Source of the DNA: Verrucomicrobiia bacterium
Lineage (GTDB): Bacteria; Verrucomicrobiota; Verrucomicrobiia; Limisphaerales; JADLHS01
Length of the DNA: 64,000 nucleotides
Direction: 5' to 3'
Assembly (NCBI GenBank): GCA_023953615.1
Contig: JAMLJH010000002.1
Coordinates: forward strand, 1,506,375-1,570,374
How positions within the stretch are numbered: the first letter of the stretch is position 1; every line of letters starts with the position of its first letter. Both the position numbers and the translations under genes were made by a program. The notes under the pieces are model-generated. The model searched no databases. It was not told the DNA's origin and saw only the letters and a list, made by a program, of their open reading frames with translations. Positions 38,683 to 48,132 of this stretch are shown here, one piece after another.

Positions 38683-41256
38683 ATGATGAGACTTCTATTC
38701 CGAAAACAGCTCCTAAGTTTGGCGGCTTTGACGGCGACTTCCGCCTTTGCCGCATCCGTGCCGCTGTCATCGCTTGACTTGAAACTCATGACTTGCGGTT
38801 GGAGCGAACCAAAAGTGAATCAAGCCATCGGTGGCGGGCCATTGAGTATCGCTGGAACGAAATTCACCGGCGGTATCGGTACGCACGCGAACAGCCAGTT
38901 GCGCGTGGATTTGGGCGGGAAAGCGCAGCGGTTTATGGCTCAAGTCGGCGTGAACGACAGCGCGAGCGCACAAGGCAGCGTGGAGTTCATCGTGCTGGGT
39001 GATAACCAGGAACTCTGGCGCAGCGGCGTAATGCAGGTCGGTCAGCCCGCAAAGTCCATGGATGTCAACTTATCGGGCGTGAAAATCCTGACGCTGCGCG
39101 CCACGGATGGCGGTGATGGCGAGAGCAACGACCATGCTGATTGGATCGAACCGCAAATCATCGTGGCCGAAGGTGCGACCCGGCCGGTTGCCCTGCCCGC
39201 CTATGAAACTTTCGCGGTGCGGACCAAAACGTTTGCGTTGAATTTTCAGGTGAAAGACGATGGCCGGCTTTACCAGCGCGCCATTGGCGGCAGGGAAAAC
39301 TCCAAATTGCTTCGCACCGACGAGGCCTTTCCGCAATGGGGCGACGGTTATATTTGGGAGCCGGCGTTGCAGGTGGTTCACGCCGACGGCAACACGTCCA
39401 CGGCCTTGCACTACGACGGATTGACGCGCGCTCCAGAAAGCGATGGGCGCGAATTGGTTCGCATCAAGTTGCGCGACCCCGCGTATCCATTTGAAATAGC
39501 GCTTTGTTTTCGTTCGGATCACGAGCGGGATGTCATCGAGCAATGGATGGAGATTCAACATCACGAACGCGGCATCGTAAAACTGGAGCAGATGGCGTCG
39601 AGCGCATTGCTGTTGGCGCCGACGAAGGTGCAATTGCTGCACTTTTTCGGTGATTGGGCGAAGGAAATGCAGCCGTTTATCGAGCCGCTGAATCCCGGCA
39701 CGAAAGTGCTCGACTCCAAAATCGGCGTGCGGGCGCATCAGTTCCAAAACCCATCGTTTGTGCTCTCGCTCGACGGCGCGCCGCAGGAAAACAGCGGTCG
39801 CGTGCTGGCGGGTTCGCTCGCGTGGTCGGGGAGTTTTCGATTGGCCTTCGATAATTTTGCGACCGGCTTACGCGCCGTGTGCGGCATCAATCCTTTCGCC
39901 TCAACGTACCATCTCGAGGCGGGGGAAAAGTTCATCACGCCCGCGATGATTTGGACCTGGAGCGATCACGGTTTGGGTGACATGAGCCGCAAGCTGCATC
40001 GCTGGGTGCGGGAGTTTGCGTTGCGCGACGGCAACCAGCCGCGCACGGTGCTGCTCAACAATTGGGAAGCGACCGGATTTGATTTCGATTTCGACCGCAT
40101 CGTGAGTCTTTACGATCCGGCGAAGGCCATCGGCACGGAGTTGTTTCTGCTCGATGACGGTTGGTTCGCCAATAAATACCCGCGTCTCAGTGACAACGCG
40201 GGGCTGGGCGATTGGGCGCCAAACTGGAAACGCCTGCCCAAGGGACTTGCGCCATTGGCCGCCGAAGCGAATCAACGCGGTCTGCAATTCGGCATCTGGA
40301 TCGAGCCGGAGATGGTTAATCCCAAGAGCGAATTGTTCGAGCGGCATCCGGACTGGGTCATTCGCCAGCCGAAACGTGAATTGGAATTGCAACGCAATCA
40401 ACTCGTGCTCGATCTCACGCGGCCCGAAGTGCAGAAGTTCGAATGGCAGGTGATTCAAAACATTCTCTCCGTGCCGGGCGTCGCGTATGCAAAATGGGAT
40501 TGCAATCGTTACCTCACCCAGCCCGGCTCATCGTGGCTGAAGCCGGAGCGCCAGTCGCATTTATGGATTGATTACGTGCATGCGCTGTATGCGCTGATGG
40601 ATCAAACGGCGAAAACTTTCCCAAAAACCGAGTTGATGCTTTGTTCCGGCGGCGGCGGACGCGTGGATTACGGCGCGTTGCAATACTTTCACGAATTCTG
40701 GCCAAGCGACAATACTGACCCGACGGTGCGCATCCCGATGCAATGGGATTACTCCTACTTTTTTCCGGCCATCAGTATGGCGAGTCACGTCACACATTCG
40801 GGCCATCGCCCGATGCACTTCTCGTGCAGCGTGGCGATGAGCGCCCGCTACGGCATGGACCTCGATCTCGTGAAACTGCCACCGGAAGACAAGGCCATCT
40901 GCGCACGGGCGATCACGGCTTACAAACGCATCCGCGACGTGGTGCATCGGGGCGATTTGTATCGTTTGGAACATCCGCACAACGCCGAACGTGGGGCGCT
41001 CAATTATGTTTCCCCGGACCAGACCAAAGCAGTGTTGTTTGTGTTCCAACTCAAGGACGGAGCGGCGCAACCGGTGCGTCCGCAAGGACTCGATGGGGCG
41101 CGGCGTTACACGGTGCGCGAAATGAATCCCGCGCCGGGCCGTGCGGCATTGGCGTCGGAAGGCAAATCATTCACGGGCGAGGAACTGATGCGTGATGGAA
41201 TTATTCCAAACTGCGTGAAGGGACTCGAAGCTTGTGTCGTTGAACTTGCACCGTGA
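38683..41256 (+). CDS. secreted alpha-galactosidase, GH36, with NPCBM domain
   Basis: I start at the ATG at 38683 (857 residues), which opens a signal peptide (LLSLAALTATSAFAA). Residues about 30-165 are an NPCBM-like carbohydrate-binding domain (SIAGTKFTGGIGTHANSQLR, VEFIVLGDNQELWRSG). The GH36 core follows, with an N-terminal sandwich and a barrel carrying DDGWFANKY, FGIWIEPEMVNPKSELF, the nucleophile Asp606 in YAKWDCNRYL, and the acid/base Asp676 in HEFWPSDNTDP preceded by CSGGGGRVDYG. These enzymes retain configuration while removing terminal alpha-galactose. It follows the mutarotase-like gene by 79 bases and converges on the GH2 gene. This is the best-supported sign that the locus handles a galactose-containing glycan. 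Confidence 0.94.
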   Translation: MMRLLFRKQLLSLAALTATSAFAASVPLSSLDLKLMTCGWSEPKVNQAIGGGPLSIAGTKFTGGIGTHANSQLRVDLGGKAQRFMAQVGVNDSASAQGSVEFIVLGDNQELWRSGVMQVGQPAKSMDVNLSGVKILTLRATDGGDGESNDHADWIEPQIIVAEGATRPVALPAYETFAVRTKTFALNFQVKDDGRLYQRAIGGRENSKLLRTDEAFPQWGDGYIWEPALQVVHADGNTSTALHYDGLTRAPESDGRELVRIKLRDPAYPFEIALCFRSDHERDVIEQWMEIQHHERGIVKLEQMASSALLLAPTKVQLLHFFGDWAKEMQPFIEPLNPGTKVLDSKIGVRAHQFQNPSFVLSLDGAPQENSGRVLAGSLAWSGSFRLAFDNFATGLRAVCGINPFASTYHLEAGEKFITPAMIWTWSDHGLGDMSRKLHRWVREFALRDGNQPRTVLLNNWEATGFDFDFDRIVSLYDPAKAIGTELFLLDDGWFANKYPRLSDNAGLGDWAPNWKRLPKGLAPLAAEANQRGLQFGIWIEPEMVNPKSELFERHPDWVIRQPKRELELQRNQLVLDLTRPEVQKFEWQVIQNILSVPGVAYAKWDCNRYLTQPGSSWLKPERQSHLWIDYVHALYALMDQTAKTFPKTELMLCSGGGGRVDYGALQYFHEFWPSDNTDPTVRIPMQWDYSYFFPAISMASHVTHSGHRPMHFSCSVAMSARYGMDLDLVKLPPEDKAICARAITAYKRIRDVVHRGDLYRLEHPHNAERGALNYVSPDQTKAVLFVFQLKDGAAQPVRPQGLDGARRYTVREMNPAPGRAALASEGKSFTGEELMRDGIIPNCVKGLEACVVELAP

Positions 41257-41343
41257 CCGAAGGTTTTTGGTTTCAATTTACCCTGACAGATTTTTAGCTG
41301 GATCACATCCTTCCAATTGAACTTCTCATCTTTCCCTGCCGGC

Positions 41344-43821
41344 TCAAGGCGCCACCTGCAATTCGCGAATCGCGTTTCCCCACGGCGTGCCGCGTTTGGT
41401 GCAGTTCACCCGGAGTTGTTGGACTTCGACCAACGGGAAGGAAATCCGGTTGGTGCCGCCCTGCCCCTCGCTGGTTTGATACACTTCCGTCCACGTCTGA
41501 CCGTCGGGGGAGACGGCGACGGAAAAAGCCGTGGCGTAGGCTTTTTCCCAGATGATGTTCACCTGACTGATTTTTCGCGGCGCGTTGAACGCCACGGCCA
41601 GCCAGGCATCATCCTGAAAAGCTGAAGACCAATAACTGTCTTCGTACCCGTCCACCGCGTAGGCCGGGCTGTGGGCCGGTTGATAAACCGACGAGGCGCT
41701 CACGGTGCAGTCCTCGAGAAGCGAGCCGCGTTGCGAACTGACGGTGACTTCGCGACTGCTGCGGACGGGCCGTCCGTCGGCACCGCGCAACTCCGCTTCC
41801 AGCGTGATCAATCCTTCTTCCGTCGGCCAGTTGATATCGAAACTCAGCTTGGCGGTGCCCCACGGCTCGATGGCGGCCTTTTGTTGTTGCCGGGACAGGG
41901 TCCGGTTGCCACGTTTCACCCGCAACGTCACCACGCCTTTCCAAGCCGGCTCCAAGTCATTGATCAGGAGAATCGGCACCGGCAGGTTGGCGCCAGGCTG
42001 AACCCGTTCGTTGCCGAAGTTCACCATCAGCCCGACCGGAGCGAAAGCGTCGCGGACGTAACGGTAAAATTCCGGTTCCCATTGCAGTTTGGCGACTTTG
42101 CCTTCCAGCCAATGATCGCTGGTCTGGCCATCGGCCCGCGCGTAACCGAGCGTGACAAAGTGCAGGACGGCGGCGCATTGCCGGTGCGCGCGCCAGAATT
42201 CCGTGGTCGCGGCCAGCCAGGTGGCTTGCAGATGCAAGCGTTGTTGCGGCGTGGCGTGGGCGCCCAGCACTCCGTCATACAAGGCGCGGGTAAGCGTGGT
42301 GGGCGTACCGTTCCGGTTCACCCAATGCCAGCCATATTCATTGTTGATGATGGCGTGTTGGCCGTCACCGCCACCGTTCTGGTAGGCTTCCGGGTTGGTA
42401 TCCAGCCAGGTCAGTTGCGCCGGACGGAATCCGGCGTTGAACTGATACGGATGCTGCTCGCTCGTGTCGCCCGGCGTTCTGGGCCAGGAATAACCATCGT
42501 CCCACGGGCGATTCGAGAGATCCAGATGCCGGATTTGCATGAAGGCATCGCCCGTTTTCGGGTCCCGGGTTTCATTGCAAGCGTCCCAGATGACGACGCT
42601 CGGATGATTCCATTGGTCCTGCAGCCAATCGCGGTATTCCCGGGCCAATTCCTCGGTCGAGAGACCGGCGGGGACCAGCCCGCCAAACCAGATGGGAAAC
42701 TCGTTTTGAATCAGGATGCCTTCCTCATCGGCAATCTCATACCAGCGTTCCGGCGGCAGGCCAATGCAGTAGCGCAGGCTGTTCCAGTGCATGTCTTTGA
42801 CGCGCCGATGCAACCGGCGTACCCAGGCGTCGTTCCACGGCAGCGTCCCGCGCTCCGCATCCTCAAAGAACCGGTACAGCGTGAAATTGCTGCCGCGCAA
42901 AAAATACGGTTTGCCATTCAGAACACCCCGGCGTGTGACCGGATCGAAATGAAACTCCCGCATGCCGAAACGGGTTTTGAATTCGTCACCGGAAGTCCGC
43001 ACCGTGATGCTGTACAGAAAAGGGTCTTCCGGCGACCAGAGCCGGCACCCGGCGATGGGTACCGTCACATCCAATTCCCGCAGTCCGGCGGGCGACTCGG
43101 CGGCAGCCTGACCCGCTAGTCGCCGACTTTTGGTTTCCCGCACTTCCACCGTCACCCGGGTGGCTTTGGTGCCGTCGAGATACACCCGCACTTTCGCCTG
43201 CTGCGACCCGAGGTCTGGCGCCACCTGCACATTCTCAATGCGCGGCGCGCTGGAGAGCAGCAGCGTGACGGAATCGAAAATACCCGGGATGTAACGCACT
43301 TTTTCAAAGTCAAACCCGTCTGGATACGTCGGACGAATGGCATCGCGATCCGCACCGACGCGAATGATCAACTCGTTCTCCCCGGTCTTGAGCGCAGTTT
43401 TCACGTCGAAAAATCCCGGCGTCCAGCACGGCGCATGATCCCCGAGTGATTGACCGTTGAGGAACACCCGCGTGCCGAACATCGCCTTGGCAACCTTCAA
43501 AGTCGCCACCTCGGGGATGGGACCGGTGACTTTGAAAGTGCGCCGATACCAATAAGCGTCCCGGCGCGGGTCTTTCTGTCCGAGCTCCTGCCGATCGGCC
43601 ACCGCCGGGCCGGGCGCCACGAAGGGCGGTGTGGCCATATCCACCAATCCCGGGACCGGAACAGTGCGGGAAAACTCGGACGGAATGACCTCCCGCCCGC
43701 CTTCCGCGATCTGCCAGTTGCCATCAAGGGAAATCGTCCGCCGCAGCGCCGCCGCATGGCCCCAAGTCAAACTGCCGGCGACCACCAAGACAGCCAGCGT
43801 GAGTGTGTAAGATCGTATCAT
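41344..43821 (-). CDS. secreted GH2-family glycosidase with C-terminal F5/8 (discoidin/CBM32-like) domain
   Basis: The ATG at 43821 gives 825 residues with a signal peptide (YTLTLAVLVVAGSLTWGHAA). The order is a GH2 sugar-binding sandwich (SLDGNWQIAEGG, YWYRRTFKV, MFGTRVFLNGQSLGDH), an Ig-like domain, and the barrel (LRGSNFTLYRFFEDAERG onward). Acid/base is Glu417 in VIWDACNETRD and the likely nucleophile is Glu495 in INNEYGWHW. Residues about 700-825 form a discoidin-type domain (SAYAVDG-like start at PAYAVDGYEDSYWSS). GH2 covers beta-galactosidases, beta-mannosidases and beta-glucuronidases; the motif around Glu417 is divergent, so specificity is open. A strong hairpin lies just before the start codon. 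Confidence 0.85.
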   Translation of the reverse strand: MIRSYTLTLAVLVVAGSLTWGHAAALRRTISLDGNWQIAEGGREVIPSEFSRTVPVPGLVDMATPPFVAPGPAVADRQELGQKDPRRDAYWYRRTFKVTGPIPEVATLKVAKAMFGTRVFLNGQSLGDHAPCWTPGFFDVKTALKTGENELIIRVGADRDAIRPTYPDGFDFEKVRYIPGIFDSVTLLLSSAPRIENVQVAPDLGSQQAKVRVYLDGTKATRVTVEVRETKSRRLAGQAAAESPAGLRELDVTVPIAGCRLWSPEDPFLYSITVRTSGDEFKTRFGMREFHFDPVTRRGVLNGKPYFLRGSNFTLYRFFEDAERGTLPWNDAWVRRLHRRVKDMHWNSLRYCIGLPPERWYEIADEEGILIQNEFPIWFGGLVPAGLSTEELAREYRDWLQDQWNHPSVVIWDACNETRDPKTGDAFMQIRHLDLSNRPWDDGYSWPRTPGDTSEQHPYQFNAGFRPAQLTWLDTNPEAYQNGGGDGQHAIINNEYGWHWVNRNGTPTTLTRALYDGVLGAHATPQQRLHLQATWLAATTEFWRAHRQCAAVLHFVTLGYARADGQTSDHWLEGKVAKLQWEPEFYRYVRDAFAPVGLMVNFGNERVQPGANLPVPILLINDLEPAWKGVVTLRVKRGNRTLSRQQQKAAIEPWGTAKLSFDINWPTEEGLITLEAELRGADGRPVRSSREVTVSSQRGSLLEDCTVSASSVYQPAHSPAYAVDGYEDSYWSSAFQDDAWLAVAFNAPRKISQVNIIWEKAYATAFSVAVSPDGQTWTEVYQTSEGQGGTNRISFPLVEVQQLRVNCTKRGTPWGNAIRELQVAP

Positions 43822-43840
43822 GTCATTTGCTTTTTGTCGC

Positions 43841-43868
43841 CGCTTGGCGCCGCTCCGGCGCCAAAGCG
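43841..43868 (-). promoter_or_regulatory. hairpin in the 5' leader of the GH2 gene
   Basis: A perfect 9-base-pair GC-rich inverted repeat (43844-43852 with 43856-43864, loop CTC) extends outward by three more pairs with one bulge. It lies 22 bases upstream of the GH2 ATG and has no T-run, so it is unlikely to be a terminator. It may be an operator or an RNA structure affecting translation. The rest of the spacer to 44118 shows nothing else. Confidence 0.45.
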
Positions 43869-44118
43869 AACGTCTCCGCCGAAACATCTTAGGCGGGGTA
43901 GTGTAAGTAAACGAGGCCGAATCCGAGGAGTTAGCGGATATCGGGTCGTCGGGGACACGGAGCTGGTGCATCGGTGGCGCGGCATGCCGGGCAGCACTAT
44001 GTCTGGATCCAGCGGAATTGCCCGCAAGGGTTCACGAAGCGGTCGAATGTCGAAGGGATCATGACTGGACCGGGTTGTCGTCGGCAGACTGATCGTGGCC
44101 GTATCGAGGCAAGCGGTT

Positions 44119-46527
44119 TCAGGGCGCTTTCAGCAGCCAGACCTCGCTCACGCGCGATTGCTTGCGCCAATTGAGTTCCGCCTCTTCCGGCAACGCATCG
44201 AAGGTCAACAGTAGTTTGCCGTCCTTTATCAAGTCACGCGGAACGGGAAATTCCAGGAATTCTCCGATTTCATACCGCGTCGCGCCGAGCGGCTGGAGCA
44301 ATTGTCCGTTGGCGCGCAGTTTGGCTTGACCATAACCGGTCAAGCGCACGCGATAAACGGCGGATGGATCCAGCCCATGATATTTCAATCCCAACGGCCA
44401 ATCCATGCTCACCTGCCAGGTGAGTCGGCGCCGGCTAAACCCGCTGTCCCACCACCAGAATCCCGGCGGCGGATCCCCGACACCAGTCGGGTCGGTTTGA
44501 AATTGCTCGCCCCGGACCACATGCGGCGCTTTACCTACATGCCCCACTGCGTCGTAGAAGCTGCCCGGTCCGGGCTGTTCCCATGCGGCGATCCGTTCCA
44601 AAACTTGCCGCCGTTCAGCTTCCGTCGGTAACTGGCGAATGCGCGCGAATTCATCCTCCAACCACCAGCGATTGTTCAACGGCACATCGAGGTAATCAAG
44701 AATCGCGCCCCGTTCGGCGCCGCTGGCGTGATACTGAGGCACGCTGGTTTGCAACTGAACGGTGCGAAACAAATCCGCGCATAAATCAATAATGCGCGTA
44801 TGCCATTCCACCCGCACCGGCGCGGACGTCGCCCGGGCCAAAACCACCAGAGCCGCGTCCATGGCCGCGGCGGCGCCCGACTGGGAAGCGGCGGCTAGAA
44901 TCCGGTTGGCTTGTTGTTCCAGAGCGGTTTCATAAATCAGGCGTTGACGGGTGTACGCATCGTAGTAAGCGCGCAAAAGACAAAGTTGCCAACGCCAGTT
45001 GTCGCGCAGTTGCGGGGCGCGCTGCTCCAGTTGCTGCCACAGGATGAGCGTCGCTGCCACGCCGCCATTCTCCGCCAACGCTCCGTCCCAATTTTTCTCG
45101 AGCGCCAGGAGGCCATCCGCCGCCGCTTCGGCCACTTCCGTGCCAAAGAAGAACCGCGTATAATCCAGAAGCATCTCGCGTACGTCCGCTCCGGGTGACC
45201 AGCCCAGCCGGCTCCAAATCGCCTTGTTGACATCGTCGTGAACGCCATCCGAATAGCTGATGAAACCGCTCGTGTAGGGACCGTAGTAGTTGGCGATGAT
45301 TTTGTAGAACGCCGCCCGGGGATTCGCACCCTCGCGACCTTCCGTCAGCGCAAACGCGGGATCCCACCAAATCGTTGGCCATTGGCAGCGCACGGTGTGA
45401 GTGATGTCGGGGTAATCGCGCAAGCCGTAACGCTGCGGCAATCGGGCGCGCGTTTCGGGAATCGGCGGACTGCTCGGTCCGGCCACCAAACCGCCCAACC
45501 AATCAGGTTGATGCTCGATGATCCACTGATGCACGTAATCCACCGCGGGTTTTTCGTAACCCTGCATGGACAACCAGATTTTCGCGCGAGGATGGTACTT
45601 TACCAGCAATCGCGATATTTCTTCCAAGTAAGGAAACACCAACTCCGGCGCGTTATCGCCGGGGTCGCCGCCCGGAAAGAAAATTCCGTCCAAGCGCGGG
45701 CAATCCCGAAACAAAGCTTCGTGCCGCCGTAAAAATTCAGCGCGTCGCGTTTGATTGGTCAGATCAAAATCCGCCGGCGCCCACACCCAGTATTCCAATT
45801 CATATTGCGCGCAAATTTCGCTGAGCCGACGGTTCATCACGTCGCGCGGCAACGGCATGAGCGGACTTTCCCGCTCGTCGTGAAACGGAATTCCCTCGAT
45901 GCTATTGGCACCGAACAAGGCCAGCTCGCGGATGTACTGCTCGAATTGCCGGTCGTTCCAACCATCGTAACTGTTGGCCGTGGCGCGATAACCGAGTTGA
46001 TGTCCGCGAATCGGCAGCGCGGGCGCGGTGGCCAGATCCAAACCGGCCGCAACCTTGACCGCGCCGGACGACCATTCCATCCGCCGCAACAACTCGCCCA
46101 CGCCAAACAAGGTTCCGCGTGAATCCGCGCCCTGAATCCAGAGCACCGCGTCCGAATCACTCGCGGCCGGAATGATTAAACGAAAACCCTCCGATTGATG
46201 CTCGGGATGTTCCAGACCCGATCGCACTGCCGGAGCGGACATTCCCGCCGGGGTGGCGTTACCCGAGGTAATGGCAATCACCACGCCGGACGCGGGTCGC
46301 GTGGCGCTGACCGGCCAATCCAAATCCGTGCGGGATTTGATTTCTTCCGCCAGAACGCGGGCCGCCATGGCTTCCGCCGGCGGCAACGTGCCGTCGCGGA
46401 TGACGATGCGGGCATGGGTCAGATCAATTTGTTCGGCCGCTGCAGCTTCAAGCAGCGAAGCCAAGCCAGCGACAACAACGCTCAACAACAAACAATGGTA
46501 ACGCATCATGGCCAATCTGAATTTCAT
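44119..46527 (-). CDS. secreted glycosidase-like protein, family unclear (GH20/67/84-like N-domain plus barrel)
   Basis: The ATG at 46527 gives 802 residues with a signal peptide (LLLSVVVAGLASLLEAAAA). Residues about 28-150 resemble the alpha/beta domain preceding the barrel in GH20, GH67 and GH84 enzymes (ARIVIRDGTLPPAEAMAARV LAEEI, SRGTLFGVGELLRRM). The central part looks like a TIM barrel (GHQLGYRATANSYDGWNDRQ, FGANSIEGIPFHD, DGIFFPGGDPGDN, KIWLSMQGYEK), followed by helices and a small C-terminal sandwich. I could not assign it to a family or name catalytic residues with confidence; the FFPGGDPGD and the acid-rich stretch near it are candidates. Its start overlaps the stop of the upstream YidR-like gene (ATGA), so the two are co-translated. 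Confidence 0.6.
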   Translation of the reverse strand: MKFRLAMMRYHCLLLSVVVAGLASLLEAAAAEQIDLTHARIVIRDGTLPPAEAMAARVLAEEIKSRTDLDWPVSATRPASGVVIAITSGNATPAGMSAPAVRSGLEHPEHQSEGFRLIIPAASDSDAVLWIQGADSRGTLFGVGELLRRMEWSSGAVKVAAGLDLATAPALPIRGHQLGYRATANSYDGWNDRQFEQYIRELALFGANSIEGIPFHDERESPLMPLPRDVMNRRLSEICAQYELEYWVWAPADFDLTNQTRRAEFLRRHEALFRDCPRLDGIFFPGGDPGDNAPELVFPYLEEISRLLVKYHPRAKIWLSMQGYEKPAVDYVHQWIIEHQPDWLGGLVAGPSSPPIPETRARLPQRYGLRDYPDITHTVRCQWPTIWWDPAFALTEGREGANPRAAFYKIIANYYGPYTSGFISYSDGVHDDVNKAIWSRLGWSPGADVREMLLDYTRFFFGTEVAEAAADGLLALEKNWDGALAENGGVAATLILWQQLEQRAPQLRDNWRWQLCLLRAYYDAYTRQRLIYETALEQQANRILAAASQSGAAAAMDAALVVLARATSAPVRVEWHTRIIDLCADLFRTVQLQTSVPQYHASGAERGAILDYLDVPLNNRWWLEDEFARIRQLPTEAERRQVLERIAAWEQPGPGSFYDAVGHVGKAPHVVRGEQFQTDPTGVGDPPPGFWWWDSGFSRRRLTWQVSMDWPLGLKYHGLDPSAVYRVRLTGYGQAKLRANGQLLQPLGATRYEIGEFLEFPVPRDLIKDGKLLLTFDALPEEAELNWRKQSRVSEVWLLKAP

Positions 46528-47960
46528 CGCGAGGAACAAACAAAGATTTGATTAAAAGTCGCGCCGCCCTGCGCTTGCGGCCGCAGGTAAGCGATATACC
46601 GACCATCAGGTGAGAACACGCACGCCTCGGATCGCGGCGCTTCGGCATCCGAAAACCGTGCGGTCAACCGGACGGTTTGACCCGTGCGCACTTCGGTAAC
46701 GCAAACGCTGTTGTCCATGACGTGAGCAATGCGCTGCCCATCCGAACTCCAAGAAAAGGCGGAAGCGACGCTGAACGCATTGTGCGTAAGCTGCGTTGGC
46801 GCGCCACCGTTGGGTGAGACGGTCCACAGTTGCACCACTCCGGCATCGTCCTTCATCAGGAACACAATGCGCGTTCCGTCCGGCGAACTGCGCAACCAAT
46901 GGCGCGGCCCCTGAATGCCCGGGAATTTGCGCCCGGTGGTGAACGTAAGCCGTCGTTGCACCGTACCTCGCGGCGGTCGCGGGCGAAGCGTCGCCGTTCC
47001 CGCCAATGGACCATCGCCCGGCTGCGTTACGTCATCCGGCAGATCCACGATATACACTTCGAGGGCCGGCTGCCCGTTCGCGCTCACCACTTCGCCTTGG
47101 AATGCCAACGCGCGCTTTTGTCGCGTGCCATCGGTTCGCACGTAACCGTTCGTGCCAATCCAGGCATCTTCAATCGCGCGACGAATCTCATCCGAACCGG
47201 GACGCGGTTGCGCCATTGTTCGGGTCGCCAGCACCGAAAACGTTTCACCGTCTTGATTGCGTGGATGATCCCGGGCCACACGCACAGGGGCGCCGAAGAC
47301 GCTGACGCCCACGTTGCGCAGGTTCATTTCGTGATCGGCGTTTTCCTCCTGGAACGACGCCAGCACGTGATCTTCGTAGGTGTAACTCACCCATTGCCCA
47401 TCCGCACTGAACACATGCACATGCGAACCGCCGCGCAACGCACCCGGCGTAAACGGCGGGGTGACGTCGCGCGCGTCCAGATTCAACGCCGTCTGGGGAT
47501 GGTTCAGGTTCACCAACACGCCGTGACGGTGATAGAAATTATATTGCCAATCCGACGTGGGATTCTCCGGGCCTAAAATGAACACAACCTGGGGCTGAAC
47601 CGGATTGCAGGTAACCACGCCGCAATGCGCGCCGTTTTGCGCACGATACAACTCCTGCACCGCGCCAGTCTCCACATTGACGCTTTCGATGGTGGCGCCA
47701 TCGAAATCCGCACCCGGCCGGCCCGAGCGCGTGTCATAAACAATCCAACGACCATCGGGCGACCAAACCCCAATGTTGGTCAGGACGTGATTTTTGGCCT
47801 GGCGAGTAAGCTGGCGTTCAGATTGCATCGGGGAAACTTTCTGCTGAAACCGTGCGGAAGCAGGATCACTGGTGGTCGTGCAACCGACGAGTACTGCGGT
47901 CGCCAACCCGACCCAACCGGCGCGACTGGCCCGGTTCAACTGAGTGAGTTGTTGTTTCAT
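46524..47960 (-). CDS. YidR/DUF3748-like beta-propeller lipoprotein
   Basis: The ATG at 47960 gives 478 residues with a lipoprotein signal ending AVLVGC. The body has TolB/WD40-like propeller blades with WSPDGRWIVYD, FSADGQWVSYTYED, SSPDGTRIVFLMKDD, WSSDGQRIAHVM and FSPDGRYIAYLRPQ. The overall pattern, with HCGVVTCNPVQPQVVFILGP and NFYHRHGVLV, resembles the DUF3748 family (E. coli YidR), whose role is not known. It is joined by a 4-base overlap to the glycosidase-like gene, suggesting a periplasmic partner or substrate-binding role there; this is inference. Earlier in-frame starts would precede the lipoprotein signal. Confidence 0.75.
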   Translation of the reverse strand: MKQQLTQLNRASRAGWVGLATAVLVGCTTTSDPASARFQQKVSPMQSERQLTRQAKNHVLTNIGVWSPDGRWIVYDTRSGRPGADFDGATIESVNVETGAVQELYRAQNGAHCGVVTCNPVQPQVVFILGPENPTSDWQYNFYHRHGVLVNLNHPQTALNLDARDVTPPFTPGALRGGSHVHVFSADGQWVSYTYEDHVLASFQEENADHEMNLRNVGVSVFGAPVRVARDHPRNQDGETFSVLATRTMAQPRPGSDEIRRAIEDAWIGTNGYVRTDGTRQKRALAFQGEVVSANGQPALEVYIVDLPDDVTQPGDGPLAGTATLRPRPPRGTVQRRLTFTTGRKFPGIQGPRHWLRSSPDGTRIVFLMKDDAGVVQLWTVSPNGGAPTQLTHNAFSVASAFSWSSDGQRIAHVMDNSVCVTEVRTGQTVRLTARFSDAEAPRSEACVFSPDGRYIAYLRPQAQGGATFNQIFVCSSR

Positions 47961-48132
47961 CCGTTGCACGCGCGGCATTTTCGCAAGGCACGTCGCCGAG
48001 GCAAGGCAATTGAGCGCAGACAAGTTATTTCAAACCTCATTCCGGATTTTGCCGCGACGAACGCCCGCCTTGCGGACGAATGGAAAGATGCGTTGGTCCA
48101 CGCGCCAAGACCAAGCCAGGCGACATCATGCA

